A stretch of 64,000 nt of DNA from Glandiceps talaboti (Eukaryota; Hemichordata; Enteropneusta; Spengelidae), in assembly GCF_964340395.1 (NCBI RefSeq), contig NC_135563.1:5348922-5412921 (forward strand). The letters run 5' to 3'. Under the pieces are notes generated by a model. It saw only the letters and a program-made list of their open reading frames with translations, was not told the DNA's origin and did not search any database. Positions 25,916 through 37,444 of this stretch are shown in pieces. Both the position numbers and the translations under genes were made by a program. The number at the start of each line of letters is the position of its first letter. Position 1 is the first letter of the stretch.

Positions 25916-26763
25916 CCAGATTTAAACTGAATGCCTCCCGTAAGGGAATCATTAATTATGCAAACAACTCATTAAATTTAAAAAAAAACCAATAGTAACA
26001 GGCTTTGTTTTTGGACAAGCGTGCTTTCTTAGGTTAATGTATGTAAGAGTGTATGATACTGCTTAATTACTGAATATCGTTCATTATTCAAAATACTCAT
26101 TAAAGGTAAAAGTTGTAGCAACAAACTTCATAGGACAGGTGCGTATTATTATGGTTGATATATGTATCATGTTATACGAAATTTGAAGCTTGCATTTTTA
26201 AGATACAACCTAGTTACCTAAAATCATTAATTATGCAAATTTTTCATTAAAACTGTAAGCTATATCAAAAGTTTTATAGGAAATATCCGCTTTGTTATGG
26301 TTAACGTATGTACTAAATTGTATTGAAATTGAAGTATGCAGTCATAAGATATAGCCTAATTACCGAAACTCATTAATTATGCAATTTTTTCATTAACACT
26401 GTAAGGTACATCAACTAACTTTATAGGACATACACAATGTGTTATAGTTAATGTATGTCCTGAATTATATTGAAATTGAAGTATGCAGTCGTAAGATATA
26501 GCTTATTACCAAGAATAATTAATTATGCAAATTATTCATTAACACTGAAAGATACATCAACAAGCTTTACAGGACATATGCGATTGTTAAGGTTAGCATG
26601 TGTACTGAATTATATTGAAATTGAAGGATGTATTCTTAAGATATAGCCTAATTACCGAAAATCATTAATTATGCAAATTATTCATTAACACTGTACGGTA
26701 CATCAACAAATTTGACAGGGCATATGTGTTTTCTTATGGTTAACGTATGTTCTAAATTATGTT
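25916..26763 (+). mobile_element. Helentron-like element H1, 5' end with 146-bp tandem modules
   Basis: It starts with the H1 terminal motif CTCCCGTAAGGG (25935-25946) followed by AATCATTAATTATGCAAA. The module containing CATTAATTATGCAAAT then recurs at about 26225, 26371, 26517 and 26663, giving a period of 146 bp. Each unit also carries ATTGAAATTGAAGTATGCAG and TAAGATATAGCC. The array breaks off at about 26763, where a non-LTR fragment begins, so the (GACA)n tract and 3' hairpin are missing here. Confidence 0.8.
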
Positions 26764-27485
26764 AAAAGTTTCATTTAAGTAAAATTGACATAGTTAAATA
26801 TAATTTTGGGGCTAGAGATGTTAGACATTTACTCCAAAGCTATGGCTTTGGGGAGGTATGGGATCAACAAGGTGTTGGTGATGAATTGAGATTCCTAAAA
26901 ATATTTAAACATAGATGTATTGATATTGATATACAATTATGGTCTGAAAGTGTGAATACGTCTAGAAAACTTGATTGTTATGCCTCATTTAAAAAGGAAG
27001 TGTCTCTGGAACCTTATGTAACCTCTCTTGATAAACCAATATTCAAACTGGTGCTTTGCAGATTTAGAACCTCAACACATAATTTGAAAATCGAAACTGG
27101 TCGTTGGAATGATACTTTAAGAGTAGAGAGACTTTGTGAAATCTGTAATTTAAATCAAGTAGAGGATGAATTCCACTTCTTACTTGTATGTCCTTTTTAT
27201 ACTTGTATAAGGTGAAAATATATTGCCAATTACTTTTATAATCCCCCACTGCAACACAAATTTGTATTACTTCTGTCGTCTCGAAAGGTTGACACTCTCA
27301 GAAACAGTACAGTAGTACAGTAGATATATAATTTATGCTACTAAACTTAGAAAAGATGCTACTAGAAACTCTGAGATTCAAAGGGCCTGGCAAATTTGAT
27401 ATTTTCTGGTGATCCGTTCATTTTTGTATATTTAAGGTTTGTATTTTTTTGGCCGGTGGCCAACAGTACTGAATAAACGATTGAT
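26764..27485 (+). mobile_element. 5'-truncated non-LTR retrotransposon, zinc-knuckle C-terminus
   Basis: A reading frame open from about 26775 encodes ARDVRHLLQSYGFGEVWDQQ and then a region ending in LCEICNLNQVEDEFHFLLVCPFY (about 27130-27205, given in two parts: LCEICNLNQ and VEDEFHFLLVCPFY). The Cx2C...H...C arrangement with DEFHF is the C-terminal zinc-binding region of a widespread CR1/Rex-like reverse transcriptase family. After 27215 the frame is broken, and related pieces (NYFYNPPLQHKFVLLL, then IQRAWQI) follow. The 3' end has GGCCGGTGGCC and GAATAAACGATTGATTAAA at about 27451-27488, typical of the family. Only the C-terminus and 3' UTR are present. Confidence 0.85.
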
Positions 27486-27549
27486 TAAATGGTATTTGAA
27501 AAAAAAACTAAAAATAAACGGATAAATATAAAATCTAACTGCCATTCGG

Positions 27550-27550
<1 letters not shown>

Positions 27551-27586
<36 letters not shown>

Positions 27587-27591
27587 TAATA

Positions 27592-27675
<84 letters not shown>
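27551..27675 (+). repeat. (TAA)n then (TA)n microsatellite
   Basis: Trinucleotide TAA units pass into about 38 TA dinucleotides. This borders the hammerhead-like motif. Confidence 0.97.
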
Positions 27676-27679
<4 letters not shown>

Positions 27680-27682
27680 ACA

Positions 27683-27724
27683 TCTCCTGACGAGTGATTT
27701 ACTCACGAAACAGGCTTGTAGAGA
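27683..27724 (+). ncRNA. hammerhead ribozyme (type I) motif
   Basis: All core pieces occur in order. Stem I 5' strand is TCTC (27683-27686). The core CTGACGA (27687-27693) fits CUGANGA. Stem II is GTGA/TCAC (27694-27697 with 27703-27706). GAAA is at 27707-27710. A three-pair stem III ACA/TGT encloses loop GGCT. Position 17 is A27720, and stem I 3' strand GAGA (27721-27724) pairs with TCTC. The predicted cut is after A27720. Small type I hammerheads are known in Penelope-like elements, and a Penelope GIY-YIG remnant lies 230 bp away on the other strand. Structure was assigned by eye. Confidence 0.7.
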
Positions 27725-27755
27725 CGAAAAACCCGACTTGATTTTCTTCTACCCT

Positions 27756-27864
<109 letters not shown>

Positions 27865-27888
27865 AAATACACAAGTTATGGTACGGAG

Positions 27889-27931
27889 CCGTTACTCAGA
27901 GTTTCACGCTTGAATGCGATCTTCGGACGAC
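27889..27931 (-). ncRNA. degenerate hammerhead-like motif downstream of Penelope ORF
   Basis: On the minus strand, downstream of the GIY-YIG stop codon: stem I CGT/ACG (27929-27927 with 27892-27890), core CCGAAGA (27926-27920), a CGC/GCG stem II, GAAA (27905-27902), stem III ACT/AGT with loop CTG, and A27893 before the cut site. The core has C where CUGANGA needs U at position 4, a change expected to weaken or abolish cleavage. Its position relative to the ORF fits a Penelope 3' region. Confidence 0.5.
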
Positions 27932-27948
27932 TAAATTTTAACGGAAAT

Positions 27949-28419
27949 TCAAGTGATGGAATTCGAACTCGCAGAAGAACTGGTACCCGGATGTGATGCG
28001 CGTTGAGGTTTGACATGGTGGAATGAAAGAATGTATTTGTTTTCATGGCGGCACTTTGAAATCAGTTCTGATCGTTTATTAAGGAGTCCCAATTTATTTG
28101 CACTGATGATGAACATCTTCTCTGTAAGACACAGGTTGCACCTTTTTGTTGCATTAGAGTAGGCGGCTGCATGGGCAATGATAGCCCAGTTGATGGAATA
28201 CTGGTGGCCCGACTCCTTTATTTTCCAGACATACTTTGAAAGTTCAGTACAATTTCCATATTTGTTATTGGCGAAAGAACACTTGTGGTTGCCGTAACGC
28301 GTTTTGAAGCTGTTTTCTGTTGAGCCAATGTAGGATTTAGTATCTCTGTTGTTTATTTTGACCTGGGCTTTGTAGACGATATTATCTGATCGGCATTTCC
28401 CATCAAGCGGGCAAGTTGA
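27949..28419 (-). pseudogene. Penelope-like element GIY-YIG endonuclease, C-terminal fragment
   Basis: An uninterrupted frame of about 155 codons lacks a start codon and ends at TGA 27949-27951. It begins with a zinc-binding motif CPLDGKC, then IVYKAQV and SYIGSTENSFKTRYGNHK, the GIY and YIG strands with the conserved Arg. ELSKYVWKI follows, then CNLCLTEKMFII with the Glu of the active site, and LLNKRSELISKCRHENK. This is the C-terminal endonuclease of Penelope-like retroelements, which cuts target DNA for insertion. The N-terminal reverse transcriptase is absent: upstream on the minus strand the sequence turns into AT-rich palindromic DNA at about 28420. The intact frame suggests a fairly young fragment. 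Confidence 0.85.
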
Positions 28420-28665
28420 TTTATATATAAATATAAATATTATTTATATTTATATATTTTTTACATATATATATATGTAGGTAAGTAAGTGAAATACACA
28501 AGTACATACAAGTATGCTTGTGTAAGATATTTGTACAGTAAAGCTTTTCACTGTAATTGTATCATGAGTTTCTTCTTCTCCATCTGTCTTTCGTCTCATG
28601 CTTATACAGTTTTTTGTATATAACACACACACACACACACACACAAATATATATATATATATATA
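28420..28665. repeat. AT-rich palindrome plus (CA)n/(TA)n microsatellites
   Basis: An AT-only near-palindrome lies at about 28421-28457. (TA)n lies at about 28464-28476 and (AC)n followed by (AT)n at 28623-28665. It bounds the Penelope fragment. Confidence 0.85.
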
Positions 28666-30529
28666 ATTTGAATGATACTTCTGTACACAAGGAACTTAAC
28701 ATTCACAATCGTGATGTTATATGAAAACCACTACAGTGATGACATTTATCATCGACATCACAAGCAAGACGATTGTCAAATCGTTCAAGTACGTGCTTAA
28801 CCGAGAAGACATGTTGAAACCTCCGGCGTCTATTGACGTGAGGTCGATGAAGTCTATACATGATCGTTTTCACATCATGTTGTTTACTCCTTCCAGTCTC
28901 CCGATTGATCTGACTGTGGTGTCAATTTACTTAGTTAATAACTGCAATACGACCCTTATCCAGTGACAGTGTCGCGACTACCGTTAGTCGTTAGTATCGA
29001 TTCATGTGCGGTCTCCGCTTTCAATACAAGTCACCGCACGATTTGATCCGGAGAAAGAGAATAATTGTTATCGTAGATAATTGTACACCTGCACTCAAAT
29101 ATCAGACAGATTTACTCTAATAATTTACCATTGCCTTATACGAGTCCAGGCTGCACGATAGTCAGATTAAGAGTAAAATGTCTTGTTAGGGATTAGAAGA
29201 CAAATGCATTTACCTTTATGTAAATATATATAATGAAGTTACGGAGTACACGACTTCAAAGCATACAGGAAAGATATCTTTCCCATCAACAATGTTTTTA
29301 CACTTCAACGTGTTTTCCCTTGCCAATGCATTCTATAAAACCACTGTCACCACAAGAACATACTTGGTGATTCGTCCGCGTTATATGTTTATTGGTCCAG
29401 GATTACTTACCAAAAATACAACACTTACGTCGTCACAATAGTATTGCGACAGGGACATGTAATTTATTGGCAATAGAGAATAACGCATGGTTCACACCCA
29501 TAGGCGCGCAATTATTACACAGCTTTGCACAGAATAGCAGCACCGCAGCTTGAAACGTAAAACTGTAAAAATACAAACTTTCATTCGCCTATACTTTAGA
29601 CATCAATGATACTGATAGGCTCTGGCATGTACAGCGACACGGTCAAACGTGTAGACTATCATTTATTCCCATCCCCAAAAGAGTGATAATACTGGGGTAG
29701 CAATAAATAGGGAAATACACAGAAGGTTGCCCCGAGTTAGTTGTGTTTTCTACTATAACCACGCCTCCTTTAGCGGCGATGACATGACGATGCATTCTCC
29801 TATTATTTCCACACACAGTCGCATTTTACATTAACAACGGATCACAGGTGTTTACACATGTTGAATCTGCCTGCCCCTACATTAACGATTTCCTGTTTAC
29901 ATGTAATCTGACGAATAACATGTTTTATCGTTTGATCCGTTTACAGGAGGGTTGAAATTTTCAGAAAACGTCAACAAGAACTAAAAGTTAAAAGTTTTTG
30001 AATTGTGATCTCAAGGAATATACTGTGGGTACATCTACAATCATCATAAGAAACCTTCAATTACACTAAACATGGCCGAGTTGACGCCAGTTCTATTCCG
30101 TAGGGACATCAAGAATACAAAACTAATATGTGTTAGCTATAATATTGCGCCGTTGGCTGATGTATTTGTAAACTGTTGTGCACAATTCAAAACAAAATTG
30201 TTAGTTTACTACATAGCCCGAGGTCATTTGACTGACATTGAAAGATTTCAAACAAGCAGTGTTACTGTCGTTCTAAACAAGATAACTAGTAACATATACG
30301 AATCGCAAGATAAATGGTGTTTCCCTCTGCTGTGTTTGTACTCCAGTGAGACAAAGTGAAGTTCATTGTCCTGTAATATATGAGACTAACATTTTCTTGC
30401 ACTTTTGGTATATGAAAATAACATCTCTCCTCACACGGTTAGGCTAACACGATATCTCATACATCCAAGACCCGTTGACCAAATGTGAAAAATATACCAT
30501 TCCATCCATGCATGCATATATGCATGCAC
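28666..30529. other. no gene supported
   Basis: Two ATG-started frames (28721-28966, 81 codons; 30072-30359, 95 codons, with good context AAACATGGCC) have no recognisable domain. Both lengths are within chance expectation here. Confidence 0.4.
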
Positions 30530-30622
30530 ATACATACATACATACATACATACATACATACATACATACATACATACATACATACATTATACACACATAC
30601 ATGCATGCATGCACACACGCAC

Positions 30623-30661
<39 letters not shown>

Positions 30662-30718
30662 TACATACATACATACATACATACATACATACATACATAC
30701 ATACATACATACATACAT
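30530..30718 (+). repeat. compound (CATA)n-(GACA)n-(CATA)n microsatellite
   Basis: Two long CATA tracts enclose a CATG/CACA patch and about nine GACA units (30625-30659). The open frames on both strands are repeat artefacts. Confidence 0.97.
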
Positions 30719-33208
30719 AGAGGTACACAATAAAAAACTATAATTTCCTTACCACGGATGAGCATTGGCAGCTGTAAGGGCTATCGCAATAAGCTTGTGC
30801 ATGATGGCCCTCATGGGGGTGAGGTACTCCTATAGAAAGGTATACGGATATGTGCCGCCCAAACAGGTCACTTTCCACGAAAAAGTCCTAATCACAGGGT
30901 CCTTAAAATGGGAAACGTCTTCATATTTTAGAATCTCATCATAACAATCGCTTTATAGTAAGTTTCTTGTCTGTGTTGTGACTGACTGCAAACACCTATC
31001 AATGGATCTGTTTTTTTTTATTATACATGAGTAGATGTTTTTAACTTTTAATATCTGAAAATGTGTGAGTACCCCCCCCCCCCACCGCACCAGGGAAATG
31101 TTTCAACCACCATCCTTACAGTTTCATATAGGCCCTTGCTTCATTGGAATAGGTATGTGTGAATTGCGGGTGATTGTTTCAGTAGTAGTTAGACGTAACT
31201 CGTGTATCAGAAATTGTAAAGTATGTCACTATATATCTCCACCATCAACACATGCACAGTAACATGCTGTTACCCTACAACTGTAATATTTAACATTTCA
31301 ATGAACTATAAATTTCGTCGAGTGATTTTATCTAATTTTCAGTATGAAGTATTTGTTTGGTAGAATATTATATATGTTGACCATATATCATATTTAAATA
31401 ATGCAATGTATGTCATTTTACCATAACATATTGCATGCTAAATATTAATATTCGCCGTAGACGACGTGTGCTATGGTATAACTGTGTATTATTGCAAACA
31501 CGCAGATGTTCTCCTAGCATTGGCTGATTCCCAAGTGTGTATGTTATAGGGAAATAGATTTAAAAAACCCAGAACTTATCTCACAAATTTAACGCAATGC
31601 CAGTCAACGACTCTCACCTTTGCTGACCTGAAATACATTATGTAAGGCACATACCAATACTGTTGTCTTCAAGTCAAAGCTGGTAAAGCCATTTCAGTGT
31701 AACTTTTTTATCATTCCAGACTAATACTTCCTAGCTTTTAGAAATAAAGCAATACACTGATTGTGAATTCCTCTGGATGATAATGAAGGTCACACGGAAT
31801 GGGGATAAACATTAAAACTATTCAGGAAACCATAAAAAACTGGTTTTAAATTTAAAGTAATTGTATAGAATATATGAATCTAAAAACGTCGTTGTTGCTA
31901 GCGTCTTTAAATCGCTAAGTAGTTTTCTTTAACGCGTGAATAGATAACTATTATCCCATTTCTTATGTTACTAAATTTAGAGGAAATGTCTGTTATGTGT
32001 CTGTTATAAAGTGTAGGAGCATTTTCAGGTTTCTTTGTCTGTTCAAAGTAACCCTACTTTGCATCTTATATACCGTTTTACTGGTGTATAGGATATAACG
32101 GTTATGAAACATGAAGGACACAGCAATCTTTTGTTCAAATATTTTGAATATTTGTTTGAATAGTAAACTGGTTGATAGCAGTATGTTGTAATACCAAATT
32201 TTATAAATATGTGTCACTGAAGGGTTTCTCTTTGTCTATCTTATTGACGGTACAAAAACTCCGTTGCCGCTTTCTCTATTGGTCTAAACATATCATCCCC
32301 ACAGACGAGAACAGTGATTAGTTTGTAAAACATATAGAACATTCATCATTGACTGTGTAACAATTTTGTTAGAAATACATAGGAGCATTAACTGTAAGTG
32401 GCGCTGTTCATCTTGTGGTCAACACATGCTGCGCTTTTCATACAGCGGCCTACCATGAAATATAGTGTTAGTGGGTCATGCGAGCAGAGTCAACAGGCAT
32501 ACTTATTTCACAATTTATAATGCATATCTGATGAACTCCAATATTGACTGTCCACAGGTAATAGACCAGGTTTCGTCTGGGAATAATACATTTTATGTAG
32601 TTGTCATTTTTTAATCAGTTTACATTTTGATTGATGATTATGATATTAAGGGACATTTAAACAAGATTTCAAAATTTGTAAGCAATATACAATTAAGTTG
32701 GTGACCCATAAAGGTATACGTAAGGAAACTAGTTATCACAACAAAACTAGTCACAATTTGAAAGGTGGTTTATTACAACTGGACGATTATACTTTCTTGT
32801 GTTTTTATATATGGCAGAATATCAATGAATTTACAATCAATCGGTATTGTGGAAAACGGCAATGTATGAAATAAAGGAAAACTATCAACTGCTATGTCAA
32901 TATCTTTTCCAAATGGTTGATTCATGCTTCACTGAAAAGAAACACACATGAGGTAACACTTACTGGTATTACAAAAATGTCACGAAAATGCATAAACCAT
33001 TTTTTGAACGATATAACGTTTCTGTCATGTTGGGATCATACAGGACACCGAACTCCGATCTAATACACTTACATATATAATGTTATTGACACAGACAAAA
33101 TGGATTCCATGCGTTGAATTACATTGATGGAAGGCAATTACATTGATGGAAGTCAAATATCGATTTTCCCGCCCTCATGTGATCTATTTCTAGTTTTATC
33201 AGTTCCAG
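30719..33208. other. no gene seen
   Basis: AT-rich sequence with a poly-C run at 31073-31083 and no recognisable coding signal. Confidence 0.5.
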
Positions 33209-33393
33209 GTTATGGAAGAGACACCGGATCATTTAATGAGAAGGAACGGAAACGAGATACAAATCGTGTCACTCTTGAGAATAGACGTAATTTATCAAAC
33301 CATTCATATGGAGAGATGAAGAATAGTTTTGACGAAGAATTGACTACGCATCCTCTATCGATATTACCTTCAGGAAAGTACTCAAATATGTAG
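33209..33393 (+). CDS. candidate terminal exon, product unrecognised
   Basis: A possible acceptor (TTTTATCAGTTCCAG, ending at 33208) precedes a 61-codon frame to TAG at 33393. The peptide is very hydrophilic, rich in Glu, Arg, Asn and Ser, and ends in GKYSNM, like a cytoplasmic tail. The acceptor phase is 1. An ATTAAA hexamer lies about 50 bp after the stop. The frame stays open back to 33124, so it may also be a chance ORF. No family is recognised and no upstream exon was identified. Confidence 0.25.
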
Positions 33394-33499
33394 TACAGAA
33401 GTTGAACGTTAACTTACTACTGCCATTTACACTATACACATTTAAAAATTAAATACATGTAAATCTTTTAAGTACTGTATATTGCGTATTAAAAGTAAA

Positions 33500-33637
33500 C
33501 ATACATATACACACACCCCAGCACACACACACACACACACATGCATACATACATACATACATGCATACATACATACATACATACATACATACATACATAC
33601 ACACACACATACATACATACATACATACATACATACA

Positions 33638-33669
<32 letters not shown>

Positions 33670-33678
33670 CACACACAA
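33500..33678 (+). repeat. (CA)n/(CATA)n compound microsatellite
   Basis: CA and CATA tracts. The open frames across it on both strands are artefacts of the repeat. Confidence 0.97.
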
Positions 33679-34637
33679 GCGCACGCTCGCGCATGTTTTC
33701 TTTTGAGTGATAGTAAATACAGCAAAAATGAAAAATCGGAAAACACAAAAGCTTGTCACAGTGATCGACCATTCATTATCTATTCCTGAAAACCCTCTCC
33801 TTGGTTTGAATATTATTTGACTGCCTTGGTCATGCGAAACAATATCTAAAAGTGTCCTTTGGCACGAAGACCGATTGAATTACTTGTCAGGACTTTGTAC
33901 ATATTTCATGTACAGTTCAGGTGTAGTACATGCAATATAGAAAAGGTCTTGTATCCAATTCCAAGCGTTTGTCACCCTCTGTGGCTCAGGGGTGTCATGG
34001 TTTGTATTCACCATCGTTTCTGCTAACAATTACTGTAATGACAATTGCACAAGTCACACATTTTACTCATTACGATTCCATTGAATCATGATTATAAAGA
34101 TGCTGCATTAATGTCAATGACAACTTTTCCCCACACTGACAAGTAAACATTTGCTTGTACGTAAAATTCAAGTTGATGATTGAAAATGTTATGCTAAGAG
34201 TGTATGTAAGGTATAAGTAAAAGTTTAAACTTTGCTAGGACTAATTTTCCGTATTAATGTATCTTTAATCTCAGGCGTTTTCATGAATATAATTAAAGTA
34301 TTTTTTCCCATCAGTTTCAGTTTCGATATAAGGTACCGGTCAGTTTCTCCAGCCTGGGGGGGGGGTGGATTCTTAAATAGGGCTGACAAACAGTTACTGA
34401 CCCCCTAGCTGCAAAAACAAAAACAGGCTGACCTCCCTTCACCTTAATTCTAAAACATGATGACCCCCCCCCCCTATATAATATACACATGACAGGTATT
34501 TTTTTGATTTTTTGATCGTGACTAGGTGTGGACTGCTTGACTGTCTTGCATCTACTTTATAAGATCTCGGGTTAGCACTATCATAATTATAATTATTGAC
34601 TACACAGGGTAAATAAATTCCAAAAGGAGTTTAATAG

Positions 34638-35700
34638 CATCTTGACAGTGGAAGGTTTGGGAAAGCTTGAGAAGGGAATATGTACATCTGTTATGGGGTC
34701 CTAGGGGTCTCCCCTAGAAGCCCAGGAGGTTTTTAACTCTGAAAAGTCAATTTTGAGACTATTCAGACATTTTTAGAAAATTATTTCCAAGCCAATATGT
34801 AAAACGCATTTTTGAAATATAGTTTGATAGCATTTTGACAGTGAGAGGTAAGGGGGAAGAGCTTGAGAATGGGATGTGTACACCTCATGTGTGTGTGGGG
34901 GGGGGGGTCCTAAGGGATCTCCCCTAGTAGCCCTGGAGGTTTGTTACGCTGAAAAGTCAATTTTGAGACAATTCAGCCCCTTTCAGACAATACTTTCCAA
35001 GCTTTACAAGACAGCACCAACATGTAAAAAGCAACTAAATAGTGTTGAAATACTTTTGAAATATACTTTGATAGCATCTTGACAGTAAGAGGGGAAGAGC
35101 TTGAGACTCAGATATGTCCACCTCATGTGGAGGGGGGGGGGGTCCGAGGGCGTCTCCCTCTAGAAGCCCTGGAGAATTCGTACTCTTAAAGCCAATATTT
35201 GGGCTATTCAGACCCTTTCAAGCAATAACTTAATGCATGCTTTACAAGACAGCATGTATCAGAAATTATTCTTTGTAACTTACACTAAGGGTTGAAATAT
35301 GTTCTTAAAAAGTTAAATGGCATCATTATATACATGTAGTAAAGGTCAGCACATCTAATGGTAGTATCATTGGTAGGGGAGATTTGGAGATTAAGGCAAT
35401 TTTAGGCTATCTTGGCAAACATTTCACATCTTGAAAATACAATATCATCTCAAATTAGAATAGGGTGAAAATATTTAAGTTTAATACATGGCATTATGGC
35501 AGTAAAAAGTTTGTTGGTGCATCTGATTCTTGGTTGAATGCATGAGTGACCTCTGGCGGTGAGGGAGTCCTTGGGGTCCCCTGGCAGATCTGTAGTTTTT
35601 TCTTCTATCAATGCAATGTTTAGGTTATTCATAGCCTTTGAGGTAATATTTCCAAGCTTTGAAAAGCTAACGTAAATGTAAGTTTTAAATGAGTTTCCCA
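34638..35700 (+). repeat. diverged ~170-245 bp tandem repeat, five units
   Basis: Units begin near 34638, 34831, 35075, 35321 and 35491 with GCATCTTGACAG-like sequence. The first three each carry GAGCTTGAGA-like, TGTACACCTCATGTG-like, poly-G, GGTCTCCCCTAGAAGCCC and AAAAGTCAATTTTGAGAC blocks. Units 4 and 5 are strongly decayed. Confidence 0.8.
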
Positions 35701-36323
35701 TGTCACACTAAATGGGCCCGTAACATTGGTATATGGGTATTAATATTGCAGTATAGTAAAGTCACCGGTATGTTAGAGAACTTTAGGTGGTCATACCTAG
35801 TGTATAATAGAAACTGGAATCTGATGAGATGTGGTAATTTGTATTGTCAATAACATGTAGTGTCCAAAAATTGAAAGTATATTAATCTCTTCTGACAAGT
35901 TAATACTGACAAGTAGAATAATTTAGATTAACTTATTCTATAAACTATCTATGAATATTACCATTACGAAACCTTCAAGTTCACTTTTGCCCCAAACTGC
36001 AACATAAGTGAAGCATTGATTGTGAAACAGGCTTGCATTTACATGACCTGTTCTGTAACTAGTGTGGTAGCTAGGTAACATATGTATATGTATATGTATA
36101 TGTATAGTTATGTTAGAACTAATAAGTAATATTAAAGAATTCATGTAAGAAACAGGGACAAGAACAAATGTTTACATGTACCACATTTCAGACAGGGCTA
36201 TATGCCATTGTAGAAAAGGATTTATTTCTCCCATCACAATATGACCCCCCTCATCCATAATTTTCAAAACAGCATGACCCCCCCCCCCCTACTGCAAATT
36301 TAAACCGGATGTAAACTGGGCGC

Positions 36324-37293
36324 CTCCCGTAAGGGAACCACCAATTATTAAAATTAAACTAAAAAGAATGGTATAAACAAATTTGTGTTGCTGAGGAGAA
36401 CTATGAACTTGGTACACACCATGATAATTTTTATTTCTGAACGATGTGTACATGCGAACCATGGTTAACCTCAAATGAATCTTCGAAGAGCATGAAGTGA
36501 ACTGTAATTTCACGTAATGTGTTCGATCCGGTAACGAAGCTGAAAAAAAAGGTTTCAGTTTGAGTGAGATGAAATGATGAAATGGGTCCAGGGATGTGGT
36601 GTATTTATTTATCACTTCGGCCGTGAAGGAAGATGCTTCACCGGAATGGCCGTGCTATTAATATTGATGGATACCTTTTGTAATCAAGTCTATTAATAAG
36701 TAACCAATCACGTGTATAAGTAATGATAATATTTCGTAGTTTCTAAACTCTCCAAGACGGCACATGAGAGTGGTGAAACGTTTTGCATACGATGTGTTAT
36801 ATTCAAATTTGACAAGTAAGGCGTAATTTAGCTGGAAACCCACTGAACTTTGCAATTCAGATGTGAATCACTTCTATTTGCGTTTATATTGTAGAAATTG
36901 TAGGATTTGTTTCACGCCGAATTCAATGTCACAAACACAGAAGAAGAAGCCCGAAAATCACAGCAAACGCTACCTACAATATAATACAGTCGACGTGTTC
37001 GAATCATGGACGCCATCTTGCCATATTACACTTCAGTAACAGTTTAGAGTACATGAACAAATGTATTTTCTTATGTTTGATGAATATACTATTTTTTATT
37101 GAAATTGAAGTATGGAGTCTTAAGATATTGCTTGATTATTTGATTTCATTAATATGCAAATCTCTCTAATTAAACATTGACCGATGTGGCTCAAACCTTA
37201 TCAGGTCTAGCTATTACCCTAAAGATTCTATATTCCAAATTTCATTACAATTGAGCCAGCCGAATTTTAGAAAATGATGACACAGACAGACGA

Positions 37294-37348
<55 letters not shown>

Positions 37349-37383
37349 TTAGTATTTTAATACCTCCCGTACCCTTACGGGAG
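36324..37383 (+). mobile_element. Helentron-like element H1, both ends present
   Basis: The 5' motif is CTCCCGTAAGGG (36324-36335). The 3' end is a hairpin CTCCCGTA-CCCTTACGGGAG (37364-37383) whose second half is the exact reverse complement of the 5' motif. It is followed by ATAAAAA. Between them are one H1 module (ATTGAAATTGAAGTATGGAG, CATTAATATGCAAAT, about 37100-37170) and a (GACA)n tract (37283-37343). This is the plan reported for HINE/DINE/pearl non-autonomous Helentrons. No Rep/helicase is encoded. Confidence 0.75.
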
Positions 37384-37444
37384 ATAAAAACAGGATGACT
37401 ACAAATCCACCCCCCCCCACCCCAGGCCGAAGAAACTGACCGGT

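Larger units (their letters stand above)
34335..37444. mobile_element. 3.1-kb element with terminal inverted repeats
   Basis: The left end ACCGGTCAGTTTCTCCAGCC followed by a G-run and GTGGATT (34335-34371) is matched in reverse complement at 37406-37444 (ACCGGTCAGTTTCTTCGGCC, G-rich, GTGGATT). That gives inverted repeats of about 37-40 bp. Inside lie five diverged tandem units (34638-35700), poly-C runs next to ATGACC on both sides (34461-34474, 36270-36288), and an H1 Helentron-like insertion (36324-37383) ending about 20 bp before the right arm. No transposase frame was found. This fits a non-autonomous cut-and-paste element; superfamily and target duplication are unclear. Confidence 0.75.

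Noticed and set aside
30444-30765. Four overlapping frames rich in MYVC/HTYI
   Set aside because: Artefacts of CATA/GACA microsatellites; the same holds for 33442-33789.
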